64,000 bases of DNA, taken from NCBI GenBank assembly GCA_963809695.1, contig CAWEKI010000009.1:1-64000 (forward strand), read 5' to 3'. The DNA comes from JAGDMJ01 sp963809695. GTDB taxonomy: Bacteria; Bacteroidota; Ignavibacteria; UBA10030; UBA6906. The notes below the pieces were generated by a model. That model had not been told where the DNA came from. It did not search any database and worked only from the letters and a program-made list of their open reading frames with translations. The translations under genes were made by a program, and so were the position numbers. Below are positions 7,356-14,983 of this stretch, one piece after another. Position 1 is the stretch's first letter; each line of letters starts with the position of its first letter.

Positions 7356-8638
7356 CGACTCTTCCTCCTTATCGCAACGGACGCCGCATGCCCGTGGAGC
7401 CCTTCCACCTTCGCGAGGGTTTCCACCGGGTTAGCAAGCCGTTCAAATTCCTTCCTGCTAAACGTGATGATATTGGTGAATTTGATGAAGTCCAGTACAC
7501 CGAGCGGAGAACTGAATCGGGCTGTTCCGGCTGTAGGCAGCGTGTGGTTCGGGCCGGCTGCATAGTCCCCCAGGGCTTCGGTAGACCAGCTGCCAAGGAA
7601 GATCGAACCGGCATGTTTTACTCTTGAGGCAAAAGCCTCGGGGTTCTTCAGCAGGACTTCCAGATGCTCCGGGGCTATCGCGTTCACAATCTCCGCCGCG
7701 TCCGCTAGTGACGGAACCTGGATGATCGCGCCTTGCTGGTCCAGCGCGCGCCGTGCAATATCCCGCCGGGGCGCCAACTCCAGCTGGCGGTCAAGCTCCG
7801 CACAGATGGTTCCCGCCAGCCCGGGATCCGTGGTGATGCAGATCGGCACTGCACGTTCATCGTGCTCCGCCTGAGCAATCAGGTCGGCCGCGATAAATTC
7901 CGGACGAGCCTGACGATCTGCCACAATCACCACTTCCGTCGGCCCGGCAATCACATCTATCCCCACCGTCCCGTACAACATCTGCTTTGCCGCGGCGACA
8001 TAGGCGTTTCCGGGTCCCGTGATCTTGTCCACGCGCCTGATCGACTCGGTCCCGTAGGCAAACGCTGCAATAGCCTGTGCCCCCCCAATCCTGTAGATCT
8101 CCGTAATACCGCACTCCCGGGCAGCGGCCAGGACTTCCGGCGATATCTTTCCTTCCCGCGAACAGGGAGTGGTCATGACAATGTCTTTCACTCCGGCGAT
8201 TGCTGCGGGAACGGCATTCATGAGGACTGTCGAGGGATACGCCGCCTTCCCTCCCGGGATGTAGATGCCCACGCGCTCCAACGGCGCAGCACGCTGTTGC
8301 AGTTTCCTCCCCGGACTCTTGATCGTCCAGGTTTTGGGAAGCTGTCTTTTGTGGAACCTCTCGATGTTACGTTTTGCCGTCTTGAGGGCTTCCCGAAATT
8401 CTCGCGATACCTTACTGCAAGCAGCATCCACTTCCCGGGGGGAGACAAGCAGTCCCAGCGAGTCGATAAGTGCACAGTCCAGCTGCCGTGTGTATGTCGT
8501 GACCGCTTCATCTCCCTCTTTCCGGACACGCTCGACGATCTCACGCACCTTTGCCTCGATCACCGGGTCGGGTTCCCATTGCCGCCGTGCCAGAGCCAAG
8601 ACTTCCCGCCGGTTGGTCGTCAAATCAAGTATTCGCAT
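7352..8638 (-). CDS. hisD: histidinol dehydrogenase
   Basis: 428 residues. Diagnostic segments include IYIPGGKAAYPSTVLM, VDKITGPGNAYVAAAKQ, GPTEVVIVAD and QAEHDE, which hold the zinc ligands and the catalytic Glu/His pair. It performs the last two NAD-dependent oxidations to L-histidine. The start is placed at ATG 8638 (MRILDLTTNRR); the eight codons upstream match nothing in the family. The gene then overlaps the end of hisG by 14 bases. Confidence 0.96.
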   Translation of the reverse strand: MRILDLTTNRREVLALARRQWEPDPVIEAKVREIVERVRKEGDEAVTTYTRQLDCALIDSLGLLVSPREVDAACSKVSREFREALKTAKRNIERFHKRQLPKTWTIKSPGRKLQQRAAPLERVGIYIPGGKAAYPSTVLMNAVPAAIAGVKDIVMTTPCSREGKISPEVLAAARECGITEIYRIGGAQAIAAFAYGTESIRRVDKITGPGNAYVAAAKQMLYGTVGIDVIAGPTEVVIVADRQARPEFIAADLIAQAEHDERAVPICITTDPGLAGTICAELDRQLELAPRRDIARRALDQQGAIIQVPSLADAAEIVNAIAPEHLEVLLKNPEAFASRVKHAGSIFLGSWSTEALGDYAAGPNHTLPTAGTARFSSPLGVLDFIKFTNIITFSRKEFERLANPVETLAKVEGLHGHAASVAIRRKSR

Positions 8639-9260
8639 AGACCACCCTGTCAAACTGTGCAATCAGATTATTCACCTGCTGTGCCTTGATCTTCATGGCG
8701 GTTCTGTTCACGATGAGCTTCGCACTCACCGGCGCGATCTCTTCGATCACCCGCATGCCGTTTTCGCGAAGCGTCCTGCCGGTCTCCACAAGGTCAACGA
8801 TGACGTCCGCCAGGCCGAGGAGCGGAGCGATCTCCACTGAGCCGTCGAGCTTCACGATATGCACATGAGCATTCTTCCCCTTGAAAAAGCGGGCGGCAGT
8901 TCGGGGATATTTGGTGGCAACATGGATATCCTTCCGGTAGGAAACTTCCTTGTCTGCCGGACCCGCCACGGCAAGCGCACAGCGGCCGATCTGCAGATCC
9001 AAAGGCTCGTTGACGTCGCTATCCAACTCTCGCAGGATGTCGCTCCCGCAAATGCCAGCATCAATGACACCCGATTCCACATAGACTGGAATATCAACCG
9101 GCTTGAGCATGACAAAACGAAAGAGCTTGTCCCGATCTTCAATGAAGAGCAGACGCGATCCGTCCCCGGGCGTCACGTTTATCCCCGCCTTTCCCATCAG
9201 TTCCAGCGATTGGTCGAGCAATCGCCCCTTAGGCAGGGCGATGAGAAGCTTCTGCTTCAT
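8625..9260 (-). CDS. hisG: ATP phosphoribosyltransferase catalytic subunit, short form
   Basis: 211 residues. It has the periplasmic-binding-like catalytic domains with LLIALPKGRL and the PRPP loop DVIVDLVETGRTLREN, but no C-terminal regulatory ACT-like domain. It is therefore the HisG(S) class, which needs HisZ for activity and histidine feedback (family knowledge). The hisZ gene directly precedes it with a four-base overlap, which agrees. It catalyses the first committed step, ATP plus PRPP to PR-ATP. Confidence 0.97.
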   Translation of the reverse strand: MKQKLLIALPKGRLLDQSLELMGKAGINVTPGDGSRLLFIEDRDKLFRFVMLKPVDIPVYVESGVIDAGICGSDILRELDSDVNEPLDLQIGRCALAVAGPADKEVSYRKDIHVATKYPRTAARFFKGKNAHVHIVKLDGSVEIAPLLGLADVIVDLVETGRTLRENGMRVIEEIAPVSAKLIVNRTAMKIKAQQVNNLIAQFDRVVYANT

Positions 9261-10222
9261 AGTAATGATACCAGATTGTCCACTGAAAATGAGAAGCCCA
9301 CTGCAGGCATCGGCCGCCCGAACTCCTGGAGGAGCGAATCGTACCGCCCTCCCTTCCCCAGTTCGGTTGACACTCTGGAGCTGAAGAACCCGAACATCAC
9401 GCCCGTGTAATACTCCATTTCATCGATCTCCGTGAGGTCGAAGACAATGTTTTCCGTCCAGGGAGAGAGCCGGGACGCTAGTTCGAGCAACTCGTCGATC
9501 GCCGCGGCCGCCTCCTGATTGTGAATCGCTGTCCGGGCAGCGCGAAGATCCTCTTTCGTTCCAACGCAGCGGCAGATCTCGTTCACTTGTCGCTGGACTT
9601 CGGGAGCGACCCCGAATCCTTGCAGCCGTGCTGCCACTCTGCGCATGTCCTTCCGGTCGATCTCGGTCTTGACCTGCCGGAGTGCCTCCGGATCCAGGTC
9701 AAGTGCCTTGATGATACCGCGGAAGATTCCCGCATGATTCAAGTGCAGATAGACCTCCCTGATGCCGGCAGCTGCCAGACATTCCAGTGCCGTTGACAGG
9801 ATCTCAGCATCGCGCTCGATGGAATTGGCTCCCAGCAGCTCCGCCCCGATTTGTCTGAACTCATGGAATTTTCCCCTGTGCACGTCGGCCTTCCGGAACA
9901 CGTTGCCACAATACCAGAGCCGGTAGGGCACGTCCTCTCCCAGGACGCCGCTTGCGACTACCCGCGCGATAGCCGGTGTGAAGTCGGCACGCAACGCCAG
10001 AAGGTTGTCATCACGGTCCAGGAATTTGAACGTGAATTCCTTGATGCTTTGTCTCCCTCTGGTGTAGACATCCAGGTATTCAACACCCGACGGAGAAACC
10101 TCGCCGAAGCCCTGCTTGTCGAAGACCTCCGCAAACTGCCGCTCGATGGCGCGCCGGGACCGTGCCTCATCGAAGGCGACATCGCGGAAGCCGGTGGGCA
10201 GGCCGATGCTTGATTTTCCCAT
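9257..10222 (-). CDS. hisZ: ATP phosphoribosyltransferase regulatory subunit (HisRS-like)
   Basis: 321 residues resembling the catalytic core of class II histidyl-tRNA synthetase (RADFTPAIARVV, FRKADVHRGKFHEFRQIGAELLG) without an anticodon-binding domain. That is the HisZ pattern and fits the short HisG next to it. It forms a hetero-octamer with HisG and senses histidine (family knowledge). ATG 10222 is preceded by GAGG at 10226-10229. It is the first structural gene, 22 bases after the attenuator stem and T tract. Confidence 0.95.
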   Translation of the reverse strand: MGKSSIGLPTGFRDVAFDEARSRRAIERQFAEVFDKQGFGEVSPSGVEYLDVYTRGRQSIKEFTFKFLDRDDNLLALRADFTPAIARVVASGVLGEDVPYRLWYCGNVFRKADVHRGKFHEFRQIGAELLGANSIERDAEILSTALECLAAAGIREVYLHLNHAGIFRGIIKALDLDPEALRQVKTEIDRKDMRRVAARLQGFGVAPEVQRQVNEICRCVGTKEDLRAARTAIHNQEAAAAIDELLELASRLSPWTENIVFDLTEIDEMEYYTGVMFGFFSSRVSTELGKGGRYDSLLQEFGRPMPAVGFSFSVDNLVSLL

Positions 10223-10230
10223 ACTACCTC

Positions 10231-10280
10231 AACAATAGAAAAGAGAAGAGCCCTTCCTGGCATTCCAAGAAGGGCTCTTC
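10231..10280 (-). terminator. his operon attenuator terminator
   Basis: Minus strand: GAAGAGCCCTTC (10269-10280) pairs perfectly over 12 bp with GAAGGGCTCTTC (10245-10256) across a 12-base loop, followed by TCTTTTCTATTGTT. It lies between a His-rich leader ORF and hisZ, the standard position of a transcription attenuator. A competing pairing is possible: TCCTGGTAT in the leader (10320-10328) with ATGCCAGGA (10255-10263), nine pairs including one G-U, covering most of the loop and the first two bases of the 3' arm. Confidence 0.9.
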
Positions 10281-10303
10281 GACACTCGTTACTGCTCAGT
10301 CAG

Positions 10304-10396
10304 CTATCCATTCTTTAGCATACCAGGACATGCGGCTTCGTCGCCATGGTGATGGTGGTGATGATGATGCGCCGATGTGTGGTGTGCGAGAATCAT
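10304..10396 (-). CDS. hisL: his operon leader peptide, ten His codons
   Basis: A 30-codon ORF (ATG 10396, TAG 10304-10306) that reads MILAHHTSA, then eight consecutive His codons, then GDEAACPGMLKNG. In all, 10 of 30 residues are His. It is followed after 23 bases by a perfect 12-bp intrinsic terminator and then hisZ. Ribosome stalling at the His run when His-tRNA is scarce would leave the region from codon 24 on free to pair and prevent termination. A promoter at 10405-10433 puts the transcript start almost at the ATG, so no Shine-Dalgarno sequence may be transcribed. It is too short for most gene finders. Confidence 0.88.
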   Translation of the reverse strand: MILAHHTSAHHHHHHHHGDEAACPGMLKNG

Positions 10397-10404
10397 AGTG
10401 ATAG

Positions 10405-10433
10405 ATAATACGAAATGATCATGCATGAATCAA
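10405..10433 (-). promoter_or_regulatory. promoter of the his operon
   Basis: Minus strand: TTGATT (10428-10433), 17-base spacer, TATTAT (10405-10410). The predicted start is about 10397-10400, one to four bases before the leader ATG. The terminator of the upstream helicase gene ends right at the -35 box, as expected for an independent operon. Confidence 0.65.
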
Positions 10434-10456
10434 GAAAAAAACGAGAAAAATCTCGT
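10432..10456 (-). terminator. intrinsic terminator, end of helicase transcript
   Basis: A 6-bp stem, ACGAGA/TCTCGT (10441-10456), with a four-base loop is followed on the minus strand by TTTTTTTCTT. It lies 147 bases after the helicase stop codon. Between the two (10457-10602) I see no gene or other clear signal. Confidence 0.7.
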
Positions 10457-10602
10457 GAAACAAAAAGTCTGAAATATCGTGTCCACTTCGGAAAAACGTC
10501 GATTTTCGAGTAATACTGTTAGGGGAGAGAAATGAACGGTCGATCCAGGAAATCATAGAATCACTGCCTGCGACTGAAACCTCTGTAACACCATTTGTTG
10601 CT

Positions 10603-11907
10603 CTAATTCACCCTTCGCGTGCTTGCGTGGTTCGACCAGCCCCGCTCTTCCCCCCGGTTCTTTTTTTCCCAGGGTCGTCTGCGGCCGCGCCGATCGCCGG
10701 CCGATCCATTTCCTTTTCCCTGACCTTGCGGGCGGGCGTGAGGATTCGGCTTCCGGTCCAGCTTAGGCTGAGGAGCGTTGGACTGCAGAGGTTTCGCAAG
10801 GGGACGTACGTCAGAGGCGGTCTTCAAAGTGATCACTCCCCGATAGCTGAAGAGAATCTGCTTGAAGAAATCCTGTTCCTCACCCCCTGCCACAAGCGAG
10901 ATGGCCTGCCCATGCTTGCCTGCGCGGGCAGTACGGCCAACCCGGTGGGTGTAGGATTCCACATCGCGCGGGATTTCATAATTATAGACGTGAGAGATCC
11001 CGTCGATATCCAGGCCCCGGGCAGCCACATCGGTCGCCACGAGTACGTTGTATCTCTTGTTGCGGAAATCGTTCGTCGCCTTGTCCCGCTGCGGTTGCGA
11101 CATATTTCCGTTGAGGCAGCGGGCAGCGATTCCTTCCTTCGAAAGCTTGTCAGCCAGCCGCTTCGTGATGTGCTTTCTGTTGCAGAACACGAGAACAAGG
11201 TCTCGCTCCGCTTTCAGGAGGTGAACCAACAATGCCTGTTTCTGTTCGGCGGACGTTTGATAATAGGTTTGATGAAGCAGCTCGGGCTTCACCTTCGAGG
11301 CCATCTCGACATTCAAGGGATCGCGGAGAAATTTCCGTGCAAGTACCTGGATTTCTTTCGAGATCGTAGCACTGAAGAGAAGTGTCCTTCGGTCCGCTGG
11401 GACGCGGTGGAGGATCTTCTCGATATCGCGGATGAACCCCATGTCCAGCATCCGGTCCGCTTCGTCAAGGACGACGGTCTGCACCGTGTCCAGCGAGAGC
11501 CAGCCTCTGTTGAGCAGGTCCAGCAGCCTGCCGGGCGTGCCGACGATGATATTCGTGCGATCGAATTTCCTGCGCTGCTCGTTGATGGAGACGCCGCCAT
11601 AGACTGCGGTGACTCCCAGGTGTTTGCCTTCGGAGAATTTGATGAACTCGCCGGTGATTTGCGAGGCAAGTTCACGTGTCGGCGCAATGACCAACGCGCG
11701 CAAGCCATCGCGCCGGTTCATGGATTCGATAATCGGGATCGCAAAGCTAAGCGTTTTGCCCGAGCCGGTCTCCGATTGCGCGATGACATCGCGTCCGTCA
11801 AAAATTGCCGGAATGATCTCGGTTTGAATTGGTGTCGGAGTGGTGATGCCATGTGAGGCAAGCAGTCCGACCATGCCCTTGCTGAGTCGCAAGGATTCGG
11901 ATTTCAT
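10603..11907 (-). CDS. DEAD-box ATP-dependent RNA helicase (RhlE-like)
   Basis: 434 residues. All helicase motifs are visible: Q motif ending TPTPIQ, motif I AQSETGSGKT, Ia PTRELASQ, II LDEADRMLDMGF, III SATIS, V ATDVAARGLDI, VI HRVGRTARAG. A basic, Gly/Arg-rich low-complexity tail follows residue 370, as in RhlE proteins. It should unwind RNA in the cytosol, for example in ribosome assembly or cold adaptation. ATG 11907 (MKSESLRLSKG) fits the family; the longer frame to 11946 adds a non-conserved stretch across the csp terminator. The neighbouring cold-shock gene suggests a shared cold role. Confidence 0.93.
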   Translation of the reverse strand: MKSESLRLSKGMVGLLASHGITTPTPIQTEIIPAIFDGRDVIAQSETGSGKTLSFAIPIIESMNRRDGLRALVIAPTRELASQITGEFIKFSEGKHLGVTAVYGGVSINEQRRKFDRTNIIVGTPGRLLDLLNRGWLSLDTVQTVVLDEADRMLDMGFIRDIEKILHRVPADRRTLLFSATISKEIQVLARKFLRDPLNVEMASKVKPELLHQTYYQTSAEQKQALLVHLLKAERDLVLVFCNRKHITKRLADKLSKEGIAARCLNGNMSQPQRDKATNDFRNKRYNVLVATDVAARGLDIDGISHVYNYEIPRDVESYTHRVGRTARAGKHGQAISLVAGGEEQDFFKQILFSYRGVITLKTASDVRPLAKPLQSNAPQPKLDRKPNPHARPQGQGKGNGSAGDRRGRRRPWEKKNRGEERGWSNHASTRRVN

Positions 11908-11924
11908 GATGTTTCCAAGTAGTG

Positions 11925-11968
11925 AAAAAAAGTGAATCCCGGCCATCAGATTCTGACAGACCGGGATT
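11925..11968 (-). terminator. intrinsic terminator after cold-shock gene
   Basis: An 8-bp stem, AATCCCGG (11935-11942) with CCGGGATT (11961-11968), is followed on the minus strand by a run of seven T. It ends the csp transcript just before the helicase start. Confidence 0.85.
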
Positions 11969-11994
11969 TCTGTTCAGCAGCGTAGTGTCACGCT

Positions 11995-12195
11995 TTAGGC
12001 GGGTGAAACGTTTGAAGCCTGAAGCCCCTTGGGGCCCTGCTCGACGTCAAACTGCACCTGATCGCCTTCATTCAGAGTCTTGTAGCCTGATCCGGAAATG
12101 GCGCGGAAGTGCACAAACACATCTTCACCAGTCGTCCGTTGAATAAAGCCAAAACCCTTTGCAGCATTGAACCACTTCACGGTTCCCTTTTCCAT
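11995..12195 (-). CDS. cold-shock domain protein (CspA family)
   Basis: 66 residues. It has the RNA-binding motifs RNP1 (KGFGFIQ) and RNP2 (VFVHF) in an OB-fold and begins MEKGTVKWFN. It acts as a single-stranded nucleic acid chaperone. AAGAAAGG provides the ribosome binding site. It is a single-gene unit, with its own terminator at 11925-11968 and the terminator of the pit operon upstream. The intervening bases 12196-12288 hold no gene; a long leader there would fit cold-shock regulation, but I see no specific motif. Confidence 0.96.
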   Translation of the reverse strand: MEKGTVKWFNAAKGFGFIQRTTGEDVFVHFRAISGSGYKTLNEGDQVQFDVEQGPKGLQASNVSPA

Positions 12196-12288
12196 GGAAC
12201 TCGACCTTTCTTAAATATTGATTAATAAACTCCCCCATACCCCTTCTGGGCAGGAGGTCCGCGGTACAGCTGGCGTGAAGTGCCTCAT

Positions 12289-12341
12289 AAAAAACAAAAA
12301 GTCGCAACCTGGTCAGGATACCACTCTACCATAGTTGCGAC
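12289..12341 (-). terminator. intrinsic terminator after the phosphate transporter
   Basis: An 8-bp stem, GTCGCAAC (12301-12308) with GTTGCGAC (12334-12341), has a 25-base loop. On the minus strand it is followed by TTTTTGTTTTTT. It ends the DUF47-pit transcript, 120 bases after the pit stop. Confidence 0.75.
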
Positions 12342-12461
12342 AGACTTTGCTTTGCTAAAGCTCAACGACGGCGAACTGTGCCTAACGCACATAAGATACA
12401 CGAACCATTTGCCAATAGCAAGCGAAATCGACACTGGCCCAAAATTCCTTTTGGGGCTTGC

Positions 12462-13460
12462 TCAGCGAACCAGCGTGCGAACTGCATCCACAATCAAAAA
12501 CGAGACCCAGGCCACCAAGGCCGATGCCGGGATTGTTATGATCCAGGCCCAGACCAGCTTCCCCGCCACTCCCCAACGGACAGCCGAAAGACGTTTTGTG
12601 GCGCCGACACCCATGATCGCTCCGGCAATCGTGTGTGTGGTGCTGACAGCGATTCCGCCGAAGGCAGTCAGGAGCAATGTAATGCCTCCAGCGGTCTCGG
12701 CACAAAAGCCGTCGGAGGGCTTCAGTTTGGTGATCTTCGACCCCATCGTTTTCACGATCCTCCATCCGCCGAAGAGTGTGCCGAACGCAATTGCGGTGTA
12801 TGATGCGGTGATCACCCAGAACGGCACATGGAATTCATGGATCACGCCCGCCGTCAGCAAAAGGCTTGTGATGATCCCCATCGTCTTTTGGGCATCATTT
12901 GTGCCGTGCCCCAGGCTGTAGAGCGCCGCCGACAACAGCTGCAGCTTCCGGAAGACGTGATCAACTTTCGACGCGCTTTTTCTCCTGACAAACCAGAGTA
13001 CCGCCACCTGCAGCCAGTACCCCAGGATCATCCCGATCGCCGGTGCCAGGACGATGAAGAGAAGCGTCTTGACCCAGCTGGCGTAGAAGATCGATCCGAA
13101 TCCCGCCTTCGCAATCGCCGCCCCGGCATACCCCCCCATGAGCGCGTGCGAAGAGCTTGAAGGAATCCCGTAGAACCAGGTGATCAGATTCCAGGCGATG
13201 GCCCCGAGCAGGCCGCTGAGAATCACCCATTCGTTGATAACAGAAATGTCGATCAGATCGCGCCCGATGGTCTTGGCGATGTGGACGTCGAATACCAGCG
13301 CGGCGACGAAATTGAAGAACGCGGCCCAGACTACAGCGGCCCGGGGAGTGAGGACTCTCGTCGACACGATTGTGGCAATCGAGTTGGCCGCGTCGTGGAA
13401 GCCGTTGAGGAAATCAAAGACAAGAGCAATAAGGATAATGACGACGACGAGTGTGATCAT
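12462..13460 (-). CDS. pit: inorganic phosphate transporter, PiT family
   Basis: 332 residues, about ten hydrophobic segments. The PiT signature is present twice in inverted repeats: FDFLNGFHDAANSIAT near the N-terminus and SLGHGTNDAQKTMGI past the middle. It should symport phosphate across the inner membrane. The gene upstream encodes a DUF47 protein 53 bases away. Pit and DUF47/PhoU-like pairs are common and the partner is thought to modulate transport (family knowledge). Confidence 0.95.
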   Translation of the reverse strand: MITLVVVIILIALVFDFLNGFHDAANSIATIVSTRVLTPRAAVVWAAFFNFVAALVFDVHIAKTIGRDLIDISVINEWVILSGLLGAIAWNLITWFYGIPSSSSHALMGGYAGAAIAKAGFGSIFYASWVKTLLFIVLAPAIGMILGYWLQVAVLWFVRRKSASKVDHVFRKLQLLSAALYSLGHGTNDAQKTMGIITSLLLTAGVIHEFHVPFWVITASYTAIAFGTLFGGWRIVKTMGSKITKLKPSDGFCAETAGGITLLLTAFGGIAVSTTHTIAGAIMGVGATKRLSAVRWGVAGKLVWAWIITIPASALVAWVSFLIVDAVRTLVR

Positions 13461-13513
13461 CCGCCTAGCCTGATTCGTGAGGGTGAATGTAGCCGCTGGA
13501 CAGAAGCTCGTGC

Positions 13514-14164
13514 TCAGGCATTCTTTACCATGATCGACTCAATCACGTTTGCCGCATCCTCACATTGATCCGTGGCTGTCTCCAGGCTGACAAAAAGCTC
13601 TTTCTGCTTGATGAGCACGATGGGGTCTTTGCACGTATCGAAGAGACTCGCAATTGCACGTTCGAACAAATCGTCCGCCTCGTTCTCCAGGCTGTTGATC
13701 CGAACGAGGCTCTCACTGATCTTGGGGGCATTCCGCAGATCACGCAGCAGCGGGATGGCCGTGTGCAGTTCCTTCACCTGATCGTAGATCATACCGGCAA
13801 GCCGCTCTGCATCACGGGGAATACTCTCGACCCGGTACAGGATGATCCGTCCGGCCGCTCCGTGGATGTAATCGATAATGTCGTCCATCTTCGAGGCAAG
13901 CTGGTGAATATCTTCCCGGTCGAACGGCGTGATAAACGTCCCGGCCAGTTCCGAGTAGATCGTGTGCGTGATCTCGTCTCCCTTGTGCTCGAGCTCTTCC
14001 AGCCTCCGGATCTTCTGGCCCCGTTCCTCCTTGCTCATACTATTGGACATCAGATCCTTGAACATGCTGGCGGCAGCGAGAACGTTTTCGACATCTTTTT
14101 CAAAATACACAAAGAACTTGTCGTCCTTCGGGAGGAGGGCATGCAATAGTGAATCCAGCTTCAT
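13514..14164 (-). CDS. DUF47 (PhoU-like) family protein, Pit accessory
   Basis: 216 residues, all helical, beginning MKLDSLLHALLPKDDKFFVYF, the usual DUF47/TIGR00153 start. ATG 14164 is chosen; the open frame to 14338 reads back through the arfB gene in a basic, non-conserved segment. Motifs E/D..HKGDEITHTIYSEL and FDREDIHQLASKMDDIID match the metal-binding helices of PhoU relatives. It forms an operon with pit. Confidence 0.92.
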   Translation of the reverse strand: MKLDSLLHALLPKDDKFFVYFEKDVENVLAAASMFKDLMSNSMSKEERGQKIRRLEELEHKGDEITHTIYSELAGTFITPFDREDIHQLASKMDDIIDYIHGAAGRIILYRVESIPRDAERLAGMIYDQVKELHTAIPLLRDLRNAPKISESLVRINSLENEADDLFERAIASLFDTCKDPIVLIKQKELFVSLETATDQCEDAANVIESIMVKNA

Positions 14165-14213
14165 GGGAACGCTCGGAATGTGGGAGAACTTTCCAGGGAA
14201 ACTGCTTTTCGGC

Positions 14214-14645
14214 TTATTCCTCAGCGGATACCCTGCGGCGACGAGCCTTCGTCGCTGCGCGAGCCTGTTTCTGCTTCGCCCGCGCATGCCGGGCCCCGGA
14301 GCTCGGCCGGGTGGCAATCCTACGCTTCTGCGGTGCAAGGACCCGCTGGAGAAGCATCACAAACTTCTCCACGACGTCCTCCCGGTTCTTCCACTGGCTG
14401 CGGGACTCCTGCGATGCAAGGCGCACCACCCCCCTCCCGTCCACCATTCCCGCCAGCTTCTTCAGGAGCCGTTCCCGCGTCTGTTCATCGAGAGACGGAG
14501 AATGTCCCGCATCGAACGTCAACTCCACGCGTGTGGCAACCTTGTTGACATTCTGCCCGCCCGGTCCAGCGCTCCGGGTAAAGTGAAAGCCGAGTTCGGC
14601 TTCGGGAATCTTCAGCCAGGGGTAGATCTCAAGCAACTTTTTCAT
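14214..14645 (-). CDS. arfB: alternative ribosome-rescue factor ArfB (peptidyl-tRNA hydrolase, GGQ)
   Basis: 143 residues. The GGQ catalytic motif sits at residues 29-31 in FTRSAGPGGQNVNKV, and the C-terminal tail is very rich in Lys and Arg, which in ArfB/YaeJ inserts into the empty mRNA channel. It frees stalled ribosomes (family knowledge). ATG 14645 (MKKLLEIYPWLKIP) is preferred; ATG 14675 would add ten residues and overlap the neighbouring divergent region, so the exact start is uncertain. Confidence 0.92.
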   Translation of the reverse strand: MKKLLEIYPWLKIPEAELGFHFTRSAGPGGQNVNKVATRVELTFDAGHSPSLDEQTRERLLKKLAGMVDGRGVVRLASQESRSQWKNREDVVEKFVMLLQRVLAPQKRRIATRPSSGARHARAKQKQARAATKARRRRVSAEE

Positions 14646-14702
14646 GCGTCCCAATATACCACTTAATTCCGACATTTGCGATTCTGTCCGGATCTGCGTA
14701 CT

Positions 14703-14945
14703 ATGATCCCGACATCTCCCCTTGAACTTCTTACACCGATGAAGCTACCCGCCGGCAGCAAACATGTCGTTGAAATCAGCACTCCTCGCGGCCTGGGATC
14801 CGGCCAAATCGTGCGCGTGTACCGAAAGCTGTTGATGTACCGTCGGCGGCTAAGCTCCGACTGGTTTCTCGATCCCGAGCAGGCTGAGCGCTTCGCCCGA
14901 AAGACTGCCGCGAACCTCGCGGCACAGGACAACAGTGCCCCGTGA
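14703..14945 (+). CDS. small hypothetical protein
   Basis: 80 codons from ATG 14703, running up to the POT gene 38 bases later. The product is basic in the middle (VRVYRKLLMYRRRLSSDWFLDPEQAERFARK) and has no membrane segment or signal. I do not recognise a family. It could equally start at 14733. Support comes from its position in an otherwise empty divergent gap and reasonable codon use; there is no clear ribosome binding site. Confidence 0.4.
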   Translation: MIPTSPLELLTPMKLPAGSKHVVEISTPRGLGSGQIVRVYRKLLMYRRRLSSDWFLDPEQAERFARKTAANLAAQDNSAP

Positions 14946-14983
14946 AGTCCCGCACGCTTCGCTAAGCCTCATTACATTCCGTT

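Noticed and set aside
10627..11856. Long plus-strand open frame opposite the helicase
   Set aside because: Antisense shadow of a gene with clear helicase motifs; its translation has no recognisable domain.
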